Shown piece by piece: positions 16,673 through 23,722 of a DNA stretch of 32,903 nucleotides. Source of the DNA: Actinomycetota bacterium (lineage in GTDB: Bacteria > Actinomycetota > Actinomycetes > Mycobacteriales > Micromonosporaceae); assembly GCA_005885555.1 (NCBI GenBank), contig VAWN01000013.1, positions 1-32,903 on the forward strand. Reading direction: 5' to 3'. The notes under the pieces were generated by a model. That model was not told where the DNA came from. It ran no database searches and saw only the letters and a program-made list of their open reading frames with translations. Every line of letters begins with the position of its first letter. Position 1 is the first letter of the stretch. The translations under genes were made by a program, and so were the position numbers.

Positions 16673-16701
16673 GCAATGCCCGGCCGGCCCGCACCCACCA
16701 C

Positions 16702-17139
16702 TCACACGCGATGCAACACGACGACCGGGATGCGTCGCGGAGTCTTCGACTGGAAGGCGGCGAGGATCGGCGCGTGTGCGAGCTGCCGGGCGAACAGCCG
16801 GTCCCGCTCGATCCCTTCGGCGACGCTGGCGACCACGTCGAAACGCTCGCCGTCGATTTCCACCGTGGCCTGCGGATGCGCGCGCAGGTTGTGGTACCAG
16901 GCGGGGTTGTTGAGGTCACCGAAGTTGGATGCGAAGATGACCAACCGGTCGCCGTCGCGCAGATACGTCAACGGCGACGTATGGCGGCGACCGGTTTTCG
17001 CTCCGGTGTGGGTGAGCAGCAGGAGCGGTACTCCGCGGAAGCCACCGCCGACGCGGCCGCGGTTCGTCCGGAACTCCTGGACGACCGCCCGATCCGTCTC
17101 CGACCGACCGTTCATGTCGTCACGATAGTCACCGGACAT
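16702..17139 (-). CDS. deazaflavin (F420)-dependent nitroreductase-family protein
   Basis: A 145-residue split-barrel protein of the DDN/PF04075 family. Diagnostic segments are GVPLLLLTHTGAKTGRRHTS, LTYLRDGDRLVIFASNFG and NNPAWYHNLRAHPQATVEI, which together shape the F420-binding groove. Members use reduced F420 to reduce nitroimidazoles, quinones or enones, and F420 is common in actinomycetes. The start is uncertain: ATG at 17139, or the ATG eight codons later, neither with a strong ribosome site. It is a single gene, converging with the peroxidase operon and divergent from glgA (67 bases between starts). Confidence 0.9.
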   Translation of the reverse strand: MSGDYRDDMNGRSETDRAVVQEFRTNRGRVGGGFRGVPLLLLTHTGAKTGRRHTSPLTYLRDGDRLVIFASNFGDLNNPAWYHNLRAHPQATVEIDGERFDVVASVAEGIERDRLFARQLAHAPILAAFQSKTPRRIPVVVLHRV

Positions 17140-17206
17140 CGACGTCCGGCAGGATCAGATACCGAATCACCGGGTACTTGTCCAAGTCGGCACCGAAGGA
17201 GCCGGG

Positions 17207-18667
17207 ATGCCGCTCAAGGTACTCTTCGCGTCGGCAGAGGTGGCTCCGTTCCGCAAGACGGGTGGGCTGGCCGACGTCGCCGGTGCGTTACCCAAGGCGT
17301 TGGCGGACAACGGTGTCGACGTGCGGGTGGTGACTCCGTTCTATCAGGGCACCCCGACCGACGGCACCGAACGGCTCGACATGGCGGTGCGGGTACCGAT
17401 GTACTTCGGCACCCGAGCGGCCGGCGTGCGGCGCGCCCAGCTGCCCGGTACCGCGGTCCCGGTGTACCTGCTGGAGAACGACCACTACTACGACCGGCCG
17501 GCCCTGTACGGCTACGGCGACAACCTGGAGCGGTTCGTCTTCCTGTCGCGTGGCGCGCTGGAACTGACCAAGGTCCTCGACTGGGTACCCGACGTCGTGC
17601 ACGCCAACGACTGGCACACCGCCCTGATGCCGGTGTACGTGAACACCGTGGAGTGGGCCCGCCCGCTGCACGGCGCCGCGACCGTGTACACCATCCACAA
17701 TCTCGCCTACCAGGGGGACGAGGACGGTGGCGCGCACTTCGTCACGGCCCTCGGTCCGGAACACTTCAACGAGTGGGAGTTCGAACACTTCGGCAGGTTC
17801 AACCCGGTCAAGGCGGCGATCCGGCACAGTACCAAGCTGTCGACGGTCAGCCCGCGGTACGCCGGCGAGATCCAGACCAGTGACTTCGGCGGTGGCCTCG
17901 ACGGCGAGCTCGCCGCGCGCCGCGCCGACCTGCACGGGATCCTCAACGGAATCGACACGACGGACTGGGATCCGGCCCGCGACCCGCACATCGCCGCGCA
18001 CTTCGACCGCGACGACCTCACCGGCAAGGCGGTCTGCAAGGCGGCGCTGCAACGGGAGGCGGGCCTGGCCGAGCGCACCGACGTACCGTTGCTCGGCGTG
18101 GTCAGCCGGCTCACCCCGCAGAAGGGCCTGGACATCCTCGCCGACGCCTTCGGCCGGATGGCCGGCTGGGACCTGCAGCTGGTGCTGCTCGGCGCCGGCG
18201 ATCCGGCCGACGAGTCGCGGTTCGCGGCGCTGGCCGCCGACCATCCGGACAGGCTGCGCTGCTTCATCGGCTTCGACAACGGCCTCGCGCACCGGATCGA
18301 GGCCGGCTGCGACTTCCTGGTCATCCCGTCGCGGTTCGAACCGTGCGGGCTGAACCAGATGTACAGCATGCGCTACGGCACCCTGCCGATCGTCCGCGCG
18401 ACCGGCGGCCTGGCCGACTCGGTCGACAACTACGCCGGATCCACCGGTGCGGGCACCGGGTTCGTCTTCCACGACCTGACCGTCGACGCACTGGTGGGCA
18501 CCGTCGGGTGGGCGCTGTCGGTCTGGCGCGACCGACCGGAGCACATACTCGCGATGCGCCGCCGGACGATGGTCCGGGACTGGTCGTGGCACCGTGCCGG
18601 GGCCGAGTACGAGCGGCTGTACCTGGAGGCGTATGCGCGGCGACGAGGACACGCATTCCGCGGGTGA
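17207..18667 (+). CDS. glgA: glycogen (starch) synthase, GT5 family
   Basis: A 486-residue ADP-glucose-type glycogen synthase. The nucleotide-sugar loop is FRKTGGLADVAGALP (KTGGL at 17-21). VHANDWHTAL (131-140) holds the active-site His137. RLTPQKG (301-307) and the acidic RFEPCGLNQMYSMRYG segment (Glu378) complete the GT-B active site. Length and the KTGGLADV start identify the bacterial GT5 GlgA rather than the shorter GT4 GlgM usual in mycobacteria. GAAGGAG precedes the ATG. It elongates alpha-1,4-glucan in the cytosol. A glgX debranching enzyme gene lies 13 kb downstream on the same strand, with an unrelated-looking cluster between. Confidence 0.95.
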   Translation: MPLKVLFASAEVAPFRKTGGLADVAGALPKALADNGVDVRVVTPFYQGTPTDGTERLDMAVRVPMYFGTRAAGVRRAQLPGTAVPVYLLENDHYYDRPALYGYGDNLERFVFLSRGALELTKVLDWVPDVVHANDWHTALMPVYVNTVEWARPLHGAATVYTIHNLAYQGDEDGGAHFVTALGPEHFNEWEFEHFGRFNPVKAAIRHSTKLSTVSPRYAGEIQTSDFGGGLDGELAARRADLHGILNGIDTTDWDPARDPHIAAHFDRDDLTGKAVCKAALQREAGLAERTDVPLLGVVSRLTPQKGLDILADAFGRMAGWDLQLVLLGAGDPADESRFAALAADHPDRLRCFIGFDNGLAHRIEAGCDFLVIPSRFEPCGLNQMYSMRYGTLPIVRATGGLADSVDNYAGSTGAGTGFVFHDLTVDALVGTVGWALSVWRDRPEHILAMRRRTMVRDWSWHRAGAEYERLYLEAYARRRGHAFRG

Positions 18668-18669
18668 GG

Positions 18670-19275
18670 TCAGCCGTCGCCGGTACCGGGCATCGCGGGC
18701 AGCGTGACCCAGTCAGCCTCGGTGTCGAGCAACGCCACACCGAGCAGCAGCCAGCACGCGTACCAGCCGGCGATCGCCGGATAGCTCACCGCACCGGTGA
18801 GGGCCTCCGCCGGATACAACACCACGAAGACGTACAGCCCGCAGGCCAGCGGTACGAACCGGCGCCAGCCGCGCCACCGTCCGGCCCGCAGCACACCCGC
18901 ACCGGCGAGGATCATCCCGAGCCCGGTGAGCGGAGTACCGGTACCGATGATCACCTCACCCACGTCGACCGAGAACTGCATGACGAGTTGGGCGACACAG
19001 ATGAGCAGGCATCCCACGCCGGCCGCGGGCAGGCCGAGCTTGGCGAGCCATCCGGTGCCGGCAATCCCGGCGCGGGCCAGCCCGACCACGCCGGCGACGA
19101 CGAGCAGCTGGCCGACGGCGAGCAGAACGCCGCCGTACCGGAACGCCCCGGTACCGGGCCGACCCAGATCGGTCGCGGCAAGAGTCATCAGGCTGGTGGC
19201 ACCTCCGACCAGCGCTCCGACGACACACCAGAAACCAGCTGAACGAACGAGGCGGTTAACAGTTATAACAGTCAC
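18670..19275 (-). CDS. hypothetical membrane protein (about six helices)
   Basis: A small integral membrane protein, 201 residues if it starts at the GTG at 19275, which is preceded by GGTGGA. The open frame reaches an ATG at 19386, but the added 37 residues are polar and lack a ribosome site. Helices are visible around SAGFWCVVGALVGGATSLM, YGGVLLAVGQLLVVAGVVGLA, LGLPAAGVGCLLICVAQLVM, TPLTGLGMILAGAGVLRAG, FVPLACGLYVFVVLYP and AIAGWYACWLLLGVALL. No catalytic motif is seen and I do not recognise the family. It converges with glgA, leaving only two bases between the genes. The AT-rich stretch around its start contains GTTAAC and GTTATAAC palindromes, possibly an operator. Confidence 0.68.
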   Translation of the reverse strand: MTVITVNRLVRSAGFWCVVGALVGGATSLMTLAATDLGRPGTGAFRYGGVLLAVGQLLVVAGVVGLARAGIAGTGWLAKLGLPAAGVGCLLICVAQLVMQFSVDVGEVIIGTGTPLTGLGMILAGAGVLRAGRWRGWRRFVPLACGLYVFVVLYPAEALTGAVSYPAIAGWYACWLLLGVALLDTEADWVTLPAMPGTGDG

Positions 19276-19414
19276 CAACCGATTCCACCGTGCCGGATGA
19301 GGCGCGCAAAGCGGCCAGAAGTGTGCGCCGGGACTTCCGGAGGATTGACGGCACACTATCCGATGTCGTCTGCCGGCCTTGTGCAAACGGTACCGGTGCC
19401 AGAAGTCGGCGCAA

Positions 19415-19424
19415 CGACTTGACG
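19415..19424 (+). promoter_or_regulatory. CGACTTGACG motif upstream of the Nif11/GMC unit
   Basis: Identical over ten bases to the sites at 13005 and 26126. It lies 141 bases before the ATG at 19566. A TATACT hexamer follows at 19450-19455, but 25 bases is too wide for a normal -35/-10 pair. The 290-base region 19276-19565 otherwise contains the 17-bp tandem repeat and no gene I can support. Confidence 0.45.
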
Positions 19425-19462
19425 TAGAGAGCTCCTCAACGCCCCGCCGTATACTCCGGGGT

Positions 19463-19496
19463 CCTTCGTGTCGTTGACCCCTTCGTGTCGTTGACC
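19463..19496 (+). repeat. perfect 17-bp tandem repeat in the leader of the Nif11/GMC unit
   Basis: The sequence CCTTCGTGTCGTTGACC occurs twice back to back (19463-19479 and 19480-19496), about 70 bases before the first start codon. Each copy contains TTGAC. It could be a duplicated operator, bound as two adjacent sites, or a recent slippage duplication. Confidence 0.75.
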
Positions 19497-19565
19497 GCTC
19501 CGCCGCCCGCGGCCACCATCACTTTGACGTTCATCGTTGTTACACCGATCGCGCCGGAGGCGGTT

Positions 19566-20459
19566 ATGACTGATCATGCGCTGTATCTCGGCCGGGAGTG
19601 GAACGTCGAGCATGACCAGCGGGCCAAGGTGGACAACGCCGAACTCCGGTACGCGGTGCTGGGTAGCGGCGAACCGGTGCTATGTATCCACGGCACGAGC
19701 GTCGCCGACAGTCTCATCACGCCGATGAAGTTCTACCCGCCGTTGCTGAACGAGTACCAGCTCATCAGCTACTACCGGGCCGGATACAACGGCAGCACGC
19801 TGGAGAAGGACACGCTCAGCATCGAGGAGGGTGCCGAGCATGCGAAGCAGCTGCTGGATCATCTCGGTATCGACAAGGCCCACATCATGGCCTTCTCCTT
19901 CGGTGGCGTCATCGGCTTCCAGTTCCTGCTGTCGTATCCCGAGCGGGCACACTCCGCGGTGCTCCTGGAACCGTACCTGCCCCGCGAGGATAGCGCTGCC
20001 GTCCAGGCGAACATCGACGCGTACAACGACGCGATGAAGCTGTTCCAGGGTGGGGACAAGCTGGGCGCCGCGTTCCGGTACATGGAGGCGGTGTGCGGGC
20101 CGCGGTTCCTCGGATCCGTCGAGATGACCGGGCCGCTGGACGTGTGGCGGCGGGTCGAGGAGTGCGTGGACACGACCTTCACGGTCGACTTCCCGGCGAT
20201 CGCGTCGTGGGGCTTCAAGATGTCCGAGGCGGACCGGCTGGTGCCGGACAAGCCGCAGATGCCGGTACTGGCGGCCATGGGTCTGGACAGCGAAGCGGCC
20301 ATGCCGGGCTTCCGGGAGACCCAGCGGTTCCTCATGAGCTGGCTGCCGCAGGCCGAGCGGTGCGGGATTCCGTTCGCCACCCACGGGATGCAGAGCATGA
20401 ACCCGGTCGCGGTGGCCGAGGCCGCATACACGTTCTTCAAGAAGCACCCGATCGCGTAG
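19566..20459 (+). CDS. alpha/beta hydrolase
   Basis: A 297-residue alpha/beta-hydrolase-fold protein and the first gene of the unit. The ATG at 19566 follows GGAGG five bases upstream; the open frame extends further but without a better site. The oxyanion-hole region is VLCIHGTS (37-44), the nucleophile elbow is AFSFGG (Ser111, with Ala instead of the usual first Gly), and FATHGMQ near residue 277 supplies a candidate catalytic His. Esterases, lipases, C-C hydrolases and haloperoxidase-like enzymes share this pattern, so substrate is open. The Nif11-like gene starts 12 bases after its stop, and all genes to 26039 are closely spaced, implying one transcript. Confidence 0.9.
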   Translation: MTDHALYLGREWNVEHDQRAKVDNAELRYAVLGSGEPVLCIHGTSVADSLITPMKFYPPLLNEYQLISYYRAGYNGSTLEKDTLSIEEGAEHAKQLLDHLGIDKAHIMAFSFGGVIGFQFLLSYPERAHSAVLLEPYLPREDSAAVQANIDAYNDAMKLFQGGDKLGAAFRYMEAVCGPRFLGSVEMTGPLDVWRRVEECVDTTFTVDFPAIASWGFKMSEADRLVPDKPQMPVLAAMGLDSEAAMPGFRETQRFLMSWLPQAERCGIPFATHGMQSMNPVAVAEAAYTFFKKHPIA

Positions 20460-20471
20460 GGGTGGGACCGG

Positions 20472-20798
20472 ATGCCACAGCAAGACTTCGTCAGGTTCCT
20501 CACCGCGGCCCGCGGAAGTACCGCCATGGTCGCCAGCTACGGACCGCGGAACCTGCCACAGCTGGTTTTCCACGCGAAGAACGATGGGTACGACTTCACC
20601 GCCGAGGACGTCGCGGCGGTGGTCGGGAAGCTGGAGGCGAACGTCATCCTGAACAAGGACGGCGACGCGTTCGACGGCAGCAGCCGGCTCTGGCGTGAGA
20701 TGTGGGGCAGGTTCCACCTCGACTACCTTGTCGAGTGTTGTGTGTCCCGGCACACCGACGCCGAGCTGCGTGCGCTGGTCACCGGTGATGCGACATGA
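20472..20798 (+). CDS. Nif11-like domain protein, copy 1
   Basis: A 108-residue small protein. Residues 4-57 resemble the Nif11/leader-peptide domain: DFVRFLTAARGSTAMV, then HAKNDGYDFTAEDVAAV, where the GYDFTAEDV text is typical. It aligns with the next gene product almost without gaps: FL at 9-10, GY at 39-40, LEA at 54-56, then FD, LW..MWG and L.YLV. This copy has an extra 15-residue tail after a CysCys pair (89-90). Nif11 domains occur in nitrogen-fixing cyanobacteria and as leaders of some RiPP precursors. No double-Gly cleavage site is visible, so a ribosomal peptide precursor is not clearly supported. It overlaps copy 2 by four bases (ATGA). Confidence 0.78.
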   Translation: MPQQDFVRFLTAARGSTAMVASYGPRNLPQLVFHAKNDGYDFTAEDVAAVVGKLEANVILNKDGDAFDGSSRLWREMWGRFHLDYLVECCVSRHTDAELRALVTGDAT

Positions 20799-21094
20799 CC
20801 ACGACCAACGTCATCGAGTTCCTCCGTACCGTGGCCGCCCGGCCCGACGTTCTGGACAGCCTGAAGACCCGGAGCAAGGACGACGTGATCGACGCGGCGG
20901 CCGGGTTCGGATACCCCTTCAGTGAGGCCGACTTCGACTCCATCATCTGGGATCTGGAGGCGAAGCTGGCCGGCAAGCGGGGCGAACAGTTCGATCCGCA
21001 GTTCTCCCTGTGGCAGACGATGTGGGGCAAGTACTACCTCGAATATCTGGTCCTCGACCTGGTGCCCAGCTTTGTGGAAACGGGTCTGATCTGA
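20795..21094 (+). CDS. Nif11-like domain protein, copy 2
   Basis: A 99-residue paralogue of the preceding protein, starting in an ATGA overlap with it. The Nif11-like part is NVIEFLRTVAARPDVLDSL (5-23) followed by GFGYPFSEADFDSIIWDLEA (37-56). The C-terminal third, SLWQTMWGKYYLEYLVLDLV (71-90), is unusually aromatic and is shared with copy 1, so selection acts on the whole protein and not just a leader. It has no Cys and no Gly-Gly site. The strict coupling suggests the two proteins form a heterodimer or serve together as scaffold, carrier or substrate for the enzymes encoded downstream. That role is inferred; no function is known to me for this architecture. Confidence 0.78.
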   Translation: MTTTNVIEFLRTVAARPDVLDSLKTRSKDDVIDAAAGFGYPFSEADFDSIIWDLEAKLAGKRGEQFDPQFSLWQTMWGKYYLEYLVLDLVPSFVETGLI

Positions 21095-21113
21095 CACGGA
21101 AAGGGCGCGCGTC

Positions 21114-22118
21114 ATGGATATCTTCAACCTGGGTGACTTCAAGTTGCAGTGCGGGGTGACGTTGCCCAGCGCAAGCCTCGGATACCTCACCTTCGGGACG
21201 CTGAACAAGGCGAGGGACAACGCGATCCTCTTTCCGAACTTCCTGTGCGGCGCGCCCGAGGCGCTGGAAACGTGGATCGGCGACGGTCGCCCGCTCGACC
21301 CGAACCGGTACTTCATCATCCTGCCCGGTCACTTCGGGCTGCCGCCGACCTCGTCGCCCAGCAACACACCGGCGCCGTTCGACCGTGGCGCCTTTCCCGC
21401 GGTACACATCGCCGACGACGTGATCGCGCAGCGGCGCCTGCTCAGCGAACAGTTCGGCATCGATGAACTTCAACTGGTGCTCGGCTGGTCGGTCGGCGCC
21501 CTGCAGACCTACGAGTGGGCGGTCCGCTTCCCGCAGGTCGTCAAGCGCGTCGCCTCCATCGCCGGTGCGCCCCGGCCCTCGCCGTGGACCAGGCTCTGGC
21601 TGTACAGCGTTCTCGAAGAACCGCTGACCGGGGATCCGGCGTGGAACGGCGGCTTCTACGCCGACGCGGGAGCGGTGCAGGGCGGGACCCGCCGGATGGC
21701 GCACAACACCGCGGTGACCCTGCCGCCGCAGGGCTTCTACCGCGAGGGCGAGGAATTGTGGCGGGGTCTGGGGTTCTCCTCGACGGAGGACTTCATCTCC
21801 CGCTTCTGGGAGGCGTTCTGGTTGCCGCACGACCCGAACGACATCATCGTGCAGGCGCGCAAGGCCCGCGCCGCCGACCCGGCCGCGGGTGGAGACCTCG
21901 CCGAAGCACTGGGTACCATCACCGCGCGCACGGTCGTCGTCGGGTTCACCGGCGACCCGATGTTCCCGCCGGTGGAGTGCGCCCGTGACGCCGCTCGGAT
22001 CCCGGGCGCCCAGTTCCGTGAGGTCGCCAGCAACTTCGGCCATCTGGCCACGTTCGCGCTGTCCGAGGACGACGTGAAGACCGTCGACGGCATCCTTCGG
22101 GAACTGCTCGCCGCCTGA
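21114..22118 (+). CDS. MetX-like (homoserine O-acetyltransferase family) alpha/beta hydrolase
   Basis: A 334-residue alpha/beta-hydrolase-fold protein related to the homoserine O-acetyltransferase branch. Supporting segments are LGYLTFGTLNKARDNAILFP near the N-terminus, PNRYFIILPGHFGLPPTS, and the nucleophile elbow VLGWSVGALQTYEWAVRFP (Ser126), which mirrors the GGSMGGMQ.W motif of MetX. Late acid and base candidates are in FTGDPMFPP and NFGHLATF. The GWSVGA elbow and the absence of met genes nearby argue against true methionine biosynthesis. Acyl transfer to, or hydrolysis of, an ester within the cluster pathway is more likely. It starts 19 bases after Nif11 copy 2. Confidence 0.88.
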   Translation: MDIFNLGDFKLQCGVTLPSASLGYLTFGTLNKARDNAILFPNFLCGAPEALETWIGDGRPLDPNRYFIILPGHFGLPPTSSPSNTPAPFDRGAFPAVHIADDVIAQRRLLSEQFGIDELQLVLGWSVGALQTYEWAVRFPQVVKRVASIAGAPRPSPWTRLWLYSVLEEPLTGDPAWNGGFYADAGAVQGGTRRMAHNTAVTLPPQGFYREGEELWRGLGFSSTEDFISRFWEAFWLPHDPNDIIVQARKARAADPAAGGDLAEALGTITARTVVVGFTGDPMFPPVECARDAARIPGAQFREVASNFGHLATFALSEDDVKTVDGILRELLAA

Positions 22119-22141
22119 ATGCAACATCGAGGAGTGCCGAC

Positions 22142-23692
22142 ATGGACGTCGAGCGAAGCCATGACTACATCGTCGTGGGCGCGGGCGCGGCCGGCTGCGT
22201 CGTCGCCCGACGGCTGCTGGACAACACCGACGCCTCGGTGCTCCTGCTCGAGGCGGGAGGCCCGGACGAGCAGGAGACCATCCATCGCACCGACATCCCG
22301 TCGATGACGTCGATGTGGGGTTCCACGGACTTCACGTGGCCGTACGCGACGGTGCCGCAGCCGACGCTGAACGACCGGGAGGTGCACATTCCGCAGGGGA
22401 AGGTGCTCGGCGGCGGCACGTCGGTCAACGCGATGATGTATGTGCGCGGCAACCGTCGCGACTTCGACCACTGGAACTTCCTGGGCAACGAGGGATGGAG
22501 CTACCGCGACGTCCTGCCCTACTTCCGGCGCTCGGAGAACTTCGCCGGCGGTGCGTCGGAGTACCGCGGTACCGGCGGTCCGCTCGACGTCATCCGGTAC
22601 TCGGCACCGTCCGAGGTGTCCCTCGCCTTCGCCGAAGGCGTACGGGAGCTCGGGTTCGACGGCGGCCCCGACTGGGACTACAACGGTGCGCAACAGGAGA
22701 ACGCCGCGTTCTTCTACCAGTCCACGCGGACGACCGGCAACCGCCGGTGCAGCACCGCGACCGCCTTCATCGATCCGGTGCGCCAGAACTCCAAGCTCAC
22801 CGTCGTCACCGGAGCGACGGCGACCCGGGTGCTGCTTTCCGGGTACACCGCGGTCGGGGTGGAGTATGTCGTCGACGGTACCCGGCACACCGCGGGGGCG
22901 ACGGCCGAAGTGGTGGTGTGTTGCGGCGCGCTGGCCTCGCCGAAGCTGCTCATGCTGTCCGGCATCGGGCCGGCGGAAGCGTTGCGGGGCCTGGGCATCG
23001 ACATCGTCGTCGACCTGCCCGGCGTCGGCCGTAACCTGCAGGACCACATGCTGTTCGGGGTCGGGTACCAGAGTCTGCGGGACCTGCCGTTCCCGCAGCT
23101 GCTGTCGGAGGCGGGCCTGTTCGTGCACACCCGGGACGGGTTGTCGGCGGCATCTCCGGACCTGCAGTTCTTCTTCGGTCCGGTGCAGTTCGTCGACGAC
23201 CGGTACCGTGTCGACGGGCCGGGGTTCACGTTCGCGCCGATCCTGGCGCGTCCGCACAGTCGCGGTACCGTCTCGTTGCGCTCGGCCGACCCGCAGGACC
23301 TGCCGGTGGTCGACCCGCAGTACCTGACCGCCGAGGCCGACGTCGACGTGCTCGTGCACGGCATCTCGCTGGCCCGCGAGCTGGTGGGTACCACGGCCTT
23401 CCGGTCGTTCCGCGGCCGGGAACTGGCCCCCGGTGACCAGGTGACCGAACGCAAGGACCTGGTCGGCTACGTGCGCGACTCGGCGTCGACGGTGTGGCAC
23501 CCGGTAGGTACCTGCAAGATGGGCGCCGACCGCGAGGCAGTGGTGAATTCGCGGCTGCAGACGTACGGCGTGGACCGGTTGCGGGTGGCCGACGCATCCG
23601 TGATGCCCACAATCACCGCCGGCAACACCAACGCGGCAACCATCATGATTGCCGAGAAGGCGGCTGAACTCATCATCGAGGCGGCCGGCTGA
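22142..23692 (+). CDS. GMC-family FAD oxidoreductase, copy 1
   Basis: A 516-residue glucose-methanol-choline oxidoreductase. The FAD dinucleotide motif is YIVVGAGAAGCVVARRL near the N-terminus with LLLEAGG following. PROSITE-like GMC segments are GKVLGGGTSVNAMMYVRGN and GALASPKLLMLSGIGPAE. The catalytic pair is His453 in WHPVGTCKMG and Asn495 in TAGNTNAAT. Such enzymes oxidise primary or secondary alcohols to aldehydes or ketones, passing electrons to oxygen or an acceptor; choline dehydrogenases and aryl-alcohol oxidases are relatives. No signal peptide, so cytosolic. GAGGAG lies upstream. It is followed after 30 bases by a second, divergent GMC gene. Confidence 0.94.
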   Translation: MDVERSHDYIVVGAGAAGCVVARRLLDNTDASVLLLEAGGPDEQETIHRTDIPSMTSMWGSTDFTWPYATVPQPTLNDREVHIPQGKVLGGGTSVNAMMYVRGNRRDFDHWNFLGNEGWSYRDVLPYFRRSENFAGGASEYRGTGGPLDVIRYSAPSEVSLAFAEGVRELGFDGGPDWDYNGAQQENAAFFYQSTRTTGNRRCSTATAFIDPVRQNSKLTVVTGATATRVLLSGYTAVGVEYVVDGTRHTAGATAEVVVCCGALASPKLLMLSGIGPAEALRGLGIDIVVDLPGVGRNLQDHMLFGVGYQSLRDLPFPQLLSEAGLFVHTRDGLSAASPDLQFFFGPVQFVDDRYRVDGPGFTFAPILARPHSRGTVSLRSADPQDLPVVDPQYLTAEADVDVLVHGISLARELVGTTAFRSFRGRELAPGDQVTERKDLVGYVRDSASTVWHPVGTCKMGADREAVVNSRLQTYGVDRLRVADASVMPTITAGNTNAATIMIAEKAAELIIEAAG

Positions 23693-23722
23693 CCCGGGTA
23701 CCCCGGAAGGAGGCGACACACC

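Noticed and set aside
15604..17883. A 759-codon plus-strand frame through the peroxidase, reductase and glgA genes
   Set aside because: It crosses three genes with good motifs in other frames and has no domain signal of its own.
19419..19455. TTGACG and TATACT as a sigma-70 promoter
   Set aside because: The 25-base spacing is too long for a normal -35/-10 pair.
20472..21094. Nif11-like genes as a classical RiPP precursor pair
   Set aside because: No double-Gly site, no hypervariable core and no recognisable maturase or transporter nearby; kept only as Nif11-like proteins of unknown role.
21114..22118. True homoserine O-acetyltransferase (metX)
   Set aside because: The nucleophile elbow is GWSVGA rather than the usual GGSMGG and no methionine genes are nearby, so only family membership is claimed.
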